A stretch of DNA of 8,513 nucleotides from Candidatus Bathyarchaeota archaeon (GTDB taxonomy: Archaea; Thermoproteota; Bathyarchaeia; Bathyarchaeales; DTEX01). The stretch is taken from NCBI GenBank assembly GCA_021158305.1, contig JAGGUU010000139.1, forward strand, positions 1 through 8,513, written 5' to 3'. This document shows positions 6,861 to 8,513 of the stretch, in pieces (position 1 is the first letter of the stretch; each line of letters opens with the position of its first letter). The notes beneath the pieces are model-generated. The model saw only the letters and a list, made by a program, of their open reading frames with translations, did no database searches and was not told the origin of the DNA. The position numbers and the translations under genes were made by a program.

Positions 6861-6876
6861 TGATGCTCGAGTATCA
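6861..6876. repeat. 16-bp palindrome, copy 3 (one arm mismatch)
   Basis: TGATGCT-CG-AGTATCA has the arms of copies 1 and 2 with a single A-to-G change. It lies about 3.6 kb from copy 2 and about 40 bp upstream of the gene remnant at 6915. Confidence 0.5.
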
Positions 6877-6914
6877 TCCCGGTCTACCAACAGAACTTTT
6901 ATTCTCTAGTTCTA

Positions 6915-7038
6915 AACCTATCAAAGGAAGGCGCAAATTATGAGTACAAGGAAATTGTCGAATGTGTTCTTGAAGGCGATCTAGTTAAAGCGACTCATAG
7001 GCTCATGGAGTTTTATAATGTTGGACCATTTGAAGAGC
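6915..7038 (+). pseudogene. Truncated gene, N-terminal fragment resembling an archaeal metallopeptidase-associated family
   Basis: The frame encodes a protein-like segment including KEIVECVLEGDLVKATHRL then MEFYNVGPFEEL. This resembles, from memory, the N-terminus of archaeal proteins that continue with a VLHEFYHH-type metallopeptidase motif. Here the similarity stops where the RHH gene's 3' end begins (7039), the frame ends at 7087, and no plausible start codon precedes the segment. The metal-binding part is absent. I read it as a remnant left by recombination or decay. The family link is a recollection and needs a search. Confidence 0.38.
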
Positions 7039-7239
7039 TTACTTCTTCTCGCGGCCAGCGGTTATCAGCTTCTCATACTTCTCAATTATGAGATACCTTA
7101 TCGCCTCGCTATTCTTCCTTATCCCTAGAACCTTCTTGATGTAACGGAGTTTGTCCGCCAGCTCAGGGTCTAACTCGGTTCTAAGCTGGATAACTCCCCT
7201 TCCGTTGCCCATTTCTTCCTCTTTAGCATAAAGTGACAT
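7039..7239 (-). CDS. Ribbon-helix-helix DNA-binding protein (66 aa)
   Basis: The size and pattern fit the RHH (CopG/Arc-MetJ) family. A strand (VIQLRTEL, about residues 16-23) would pair in a dimer and read the DNA groove. It is followed by helix 1 (DPELADKLRYIKKVLG), a short turn (IRKN) and helix 2 (SEAIRYLIIEKYEKL), with a basic tail. It starts 3 bp after the stop of the HTH-CBS gene, with GGAG overlapping that stop, so the two are translationally linked in one operon. A second ATG at codon 10 with GAGG before it is a possible alternative start. Its target could be the operator upstream of the operon or the dispersed palindromes; neither is shown. Confidence 0.88.
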   Translation of the reverse strand: MSLYAKEEEMGNGRGVIQLRTELDPELADKLRYIKKVLGIRKNSEAIRYLIIEKYEKLITAGREKK

Positions 7240-7242
7240 TGA

Positions 7243-7941
7243 CTACTCCAGACTATTACCTGTCTTCCATTCTAAGCCATTAGCGGAACTCATTTGCAAA
7301 GTCTTAAATCTCCTTTGAGAAGCCAGGGTGAAGACTTTCCCTATATCGGCATTCGTTATTATGCCCTTAACCTCCCCCCTTTTAACTATTAGGACCGCTT
7401 GATACCTCTGGAGGAGGTGGATTATGATCGGTAGGGTAGCATTTGGTGGAACTGTTGGAAAAGGCTCTCCCATGACCTCCTTAACCTTTACTTCACGCGC
7501 CTTCCAGCCCTTGCTCTGGATTAGCTGGTTTATCGTCTTCTCCGTAATGCTTCCGACGACTCTTCCTCTCCATTTTACGGGGAATTGGCTGAAGGCTGTC
7601 TTCTCCATCTTCCGCCAGACCTCTAGAAGGGTCTCATCTGCGTCAACCATCTCAACCTCCTTGCTCGCGATATCCCTAGCCCTCACTTCCCCCACATCCA
7701 TGAGCCTCTTCCTTGAGAGAGCCTCATATAGAACTTGGAAAATCTCCACCACCAAGCTGTATTTGGGGTCGATTCTGCCGGTCTCAATCTTCGCGATCAT
7801 GGACCTGCTGACATTGACCCCCCTCAGCCTTAGCCGATCGACGAGCTTCTCCTGAGTCCAGCCCAATCTCTCCCTAAGCAGCCTAACCTCCTTCAAGCTG
7901 GGGAGATGGAGATAATTCGCCTTCGACGCCTCCAAATTCAT
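7243..7941 (-). CDS. XRE-type HTH transcription regulator with paired CBS domains
   Basis: This 232-aa cytosolic regulator has a standard archaeal arrangement. Residues about 16-75 are a Cro/C1-type HTH (LRERLGWTQEKLVDRL, then the recognition helix region VSRSMIAKIETGRIDP). Two CBS motifs follow at about 86-145 (ARDIASKEVEMVDADETLLEVWRKM) and 152-207 (VKEVMGEPFPTVPPNATLPI, ending GIITNADIGKV). CBS pairs usually bind adenosyl ligands, so DNA binding may respond to nucleotide or SAM level; the ligand is not predictable here. The start at 7941 is supported by a TATA box 24-30 bp upstream, predicting a leaderless mRNA. A perfect palindrome covers the start codon, which points to autorepression. 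It is co-transcribed with the RHH gene. Its G+C is higher than the middle of the window. Confidence 0.94.
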   Translation of the reverse strand: MNLEASKANYLHLPSLKEVRLLRERLGWTQEKLVDRLRLRGVNVSRSMIAKIETGRIDPKYSLVVEIFQVLYEALSRKRLMDVGEVRARDIASKEVEMVDADETLLEVWRKMEKTAFSQFPVKWRGRVVGSITEKTINQLIQSKGWKAREVKVKEVMGEPFPTVPPNATLPIIIHLLQRYQAVLIVKRGEVKGIITNADIGKVFTLASQRRFKTLQMSSANGLEWKTGNSLE

Positions 7942-7958
7942 GTTCCTAATAGGAACAT
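7940..7958. promoter_or_regulatory. Operator candidate: 19-bp perfect palindrome over the regulator's start codon
   Basis: ATGTTCCTA-A-TAGGAACAT is a perfect inverted repeat with 9-bp arms whose left end overlaps the ATG (7939-7941) of the HTH-CBS gene. A bound dimer would cover the predicted transcription start, the usual position for autorepression. Confidence 0.6.
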
Positions 7959-7976
7959 TTTTCGTTATAAATGTTC
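7953..7976. promoter_or_regulatory. Second inverted repeat sharing a half-site, spanning the TATA box
   Basis: GAACATTT (7953-7960) and AAATGTTC (7969-7976) form a perfect 8-bp inverted repeat with an 8-bp spacer that contains part of the TATA sequence. The left arm is also the right arm of the 19-bp palindrome, so the region carries three ATGTTC-type half-sites in a row. Confidence 0.5.
7965..7971 (-). promoter_or_regulatory. TATA box of the HTH-CBS/RHH operon
   Basis: TTTATAA on the minus strand lies 24-30 bp upstream of the ATG at 7941, so transcription should start at the start codon. It lies inside the second inverted repeat. Confidence 0.5.
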
Positions 7977-7984
7977 ATATATGG
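7976..7984 (+). promoter_or_regulatory. Possible TATA box for the rightward RNA
   Basis: CATATATGG is followed about 25 bp later by the start of the GC-rich structured region (about 8001-8005). TTATAAAT at 7966-7973 is an alternative. Either would be divergent from, and interleaved with, the regulator promoter. Confidence 0.3.
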
Positions 7985-8000
7985 CACGGGCAAAGGAAGT

Positions 8001-8124
8001 GGCGTGGCCGGCCATGGGGGCGGCGGACCGGCCATAAGCCCCGACCTTGGCGCCCTGAGGGATGAGGGGCGCAGAGGCGCCGCCGCGGCCTCGGAATCCG
8101 CGGGTTCGAGCCCCGCAACCCCAA
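8001..8124 (+). ncRNA. Structured GC-rich RNA region ending in a tRNA-like T arm; no complete cloverleaf
   Basis: The 3' end is tRNA-like. T stem 8100-8104/8112-8116 encloses the loop TTCGAGC (8105-8111), preceded by a 5-base variable-like segment (8095-8099) and a possible anticodon-stem strand CTCGG (8090-8094). It is followed by AACCCCA as an acceptor 3' strand, A at 8124 and a T-run. The matching 5' acceptor strand (TGGGGTT) is absent; the nearest is TGGGGGC at 8015-8021, with two mismatches, no T8 and no foldable D arm. Upstream are a 7-bp hairpin (8005-8011/8028-8034) and another (8050-8056/8066-8072). It could be the 3' fragment of a tRNA left at an attachment site, the 3' half of a split tRNA, a heavily intron-bearing tRNA, or another RNA with a chance T arm. 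U1-A72 pairing would be unusual for an archaeal tRNA, which lowers confidence. Confidence 0.42.
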
Positions 8125-8130
8125 TTTTTT
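8125..8130 (+). terminator. T-run after the tRNA-like region
   Basis: Six T follow directly on the tRNA-like 3' end, as is common after archaeal tRNA genes. It precedes the thioredoxin gene. Confidence 0.4.
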
Positions 8131-8140
8131 ATGGGCTGGG

Positions 8141-8513
8141 GTGTTCGGGTTGGTCGGGTTAATCCGTTCGGATAGGGCTTTTAGGGGCCGCGGCAGGGCT
8201 CGGGATGTCTCTAGAGAGGAGGCTGAGAGGGTCATTGAAGAGGGCGGGATCGTCGTCATAGACTTCTACGCTGACTGGTGCATTCCATGTAGGATGCTGG
8301 CCCGGGTCTTTGAAGAAGTTGCGGCAAAGATTAAGGAGGCTGAATTTCTGAGGGTAGATGTCGATAGGGGTGGCTCATGGCCTGACGAGCTTAGGATAAG
8401 GGCGATACCGACAATCCTATTCTTCAAAGATGGGAGGCTTTATGGGGCGCGGATAGTCGGATACAATTCAAAGGACGGCGAAAGGATCATCGAGATAATC
8501 CAGAGGCTCCAAA
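8141..8513 (+). CDS. Thioredoxin-fold protein (3' end outside window)
   Basis: The protein has the thioredoxin core: strand IVVIDFYADWC, the redox motif C-I-P-C in WCIPCRM, an acidic helix (FEEVAAKIKEA), strand FLRVDVDR, the cis-proline loop AIPTILFF, and the last strands/helix (GRLYGARIVGYNSKDGERIIEIIQRL). It should reduce protein disulfides in the cytosol, with a thioredoxin-reductase partner outside the window. Only the last few residues are probably missing. No in-frame ATG is available. GTG 8141 is used here; TTG 8150 is equally possible, and either leaves an unusual Arg/Gly-rich N-terminus of 30-odd residues before the domain. The ATG at 8205 is out of frame. The domain call is firm; the start is not. 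Confidence 0.92.
   Translation, partial: MFGLVGLIRSDRAFRGRGRARDVSREEAERVIEEGGIVVIDFYADWCIPCRMLARVFEEVAAKIKEAEFLRVDVDRGGSWPDELRIRAIPTILFFKDGRLYGARIVGYNSKDGERIIEIIQRLQ

Larger units (their letters stand above)
6598..7038. other. Intergenic stretch with palindrome and gene remnant
   Basis: This 441-bp stretch has no intact gene. It holds palindrome copy 3 (6861-6876) and, from about 6915, a gene-like reading frame without a start codon, listed separately as a remnant. I see nothing recognisable in 6598-6860. Confidence 0.5.

Noticed and set aside
7424..7855. 143-codon plus-strand ORF
   Set aside because: It lies antisense to the well-supported HTH-CBS gene and is Ser/Thr/Leu-rich without motifs.
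8015..8124. Complete intron-containing tRNA starting at TGGGGGC
   Set aside because: Two acceptor mismatches, no T8, no D stem that pairs, and a C-C mismatch in the only possible anticodon stem (8041-8045/8090-8094).
7971..8259. ORFs on both strands across the GC-rich RNA region
   Set aside because: High GC removes stop codons; the peptides are Gly/Ala/Pro/Arg-rich and conflict with the tRNA-like end and thioredoxin.

Overview
The window reads as archaeal DNA, probably a thermophilic member of the Thermoproteota or a related lineage. I infer this from TATA-type boxes about 25-30 bp upstream of several start codons (often consistent with leaderless mRNA), one strong GAGGTGA Shine-Dalgarno, and gene families that look archaeal: an integrase ending, an HTH-CBS regulator and a zinc-finger protein rich in YxxG repeats. 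The exact taxon cannot be fixed by eye.

Layout. 2-319 (+) is the catalytic C-terminus of a tyrosine recombinase cut by the window edge. 366-1235 (-) is a winged-helix protein of unknown role. 1400-1705, a 21-codon micro-ORF (1729-1794) and 1798-2682 form a probable (+) transcription unit. The last of these has an N-terminal winged helix and an unrecognised C-terminal half. 2683-3416 is mostly gene-free and carries two copies of a 16-bp palindrome. 3417-3854 (-) is a small zinc-finger-like protein that diverges from 4065-5480 (+), a 471-aa protein with a nuclease-like C-terminus. Then come 5839-6597 (+), a HEPN-domain protein with an intact R-N-x3-H motif, and 6598-7038, which holds a third palindrome copy and what looks like a truncated gene. 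7039-7941 (-) is a two-gene regulator operon (HTH-CBS then ribbon-helix-helix) with a striking operator over its start codon. The right end has a GC-rich transcript-like region ending in a tRNA-like T arm (about 8001-8130), and a thioredoxin gene that runs off the window.

Interpretation. An integrase, several DNA-binding proteins, AT-rich unknown genes, a gene fragment and a tRNA-like 3' half at the far side together suggest an integrated element or genomic island next to ordinary chromosomal genes. The regulator operon, the RNA region and thioredoxin are visibly richer in G+C than the middle of the window. The best candidates for something undescribed are the nuclease-like/HEPN neighbours (4065-6597), the tRNA-like 3' half with no matching 5' half, and the dispersed 16-bp palindrome. 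All functional links between these genes are inference from position and motifs.
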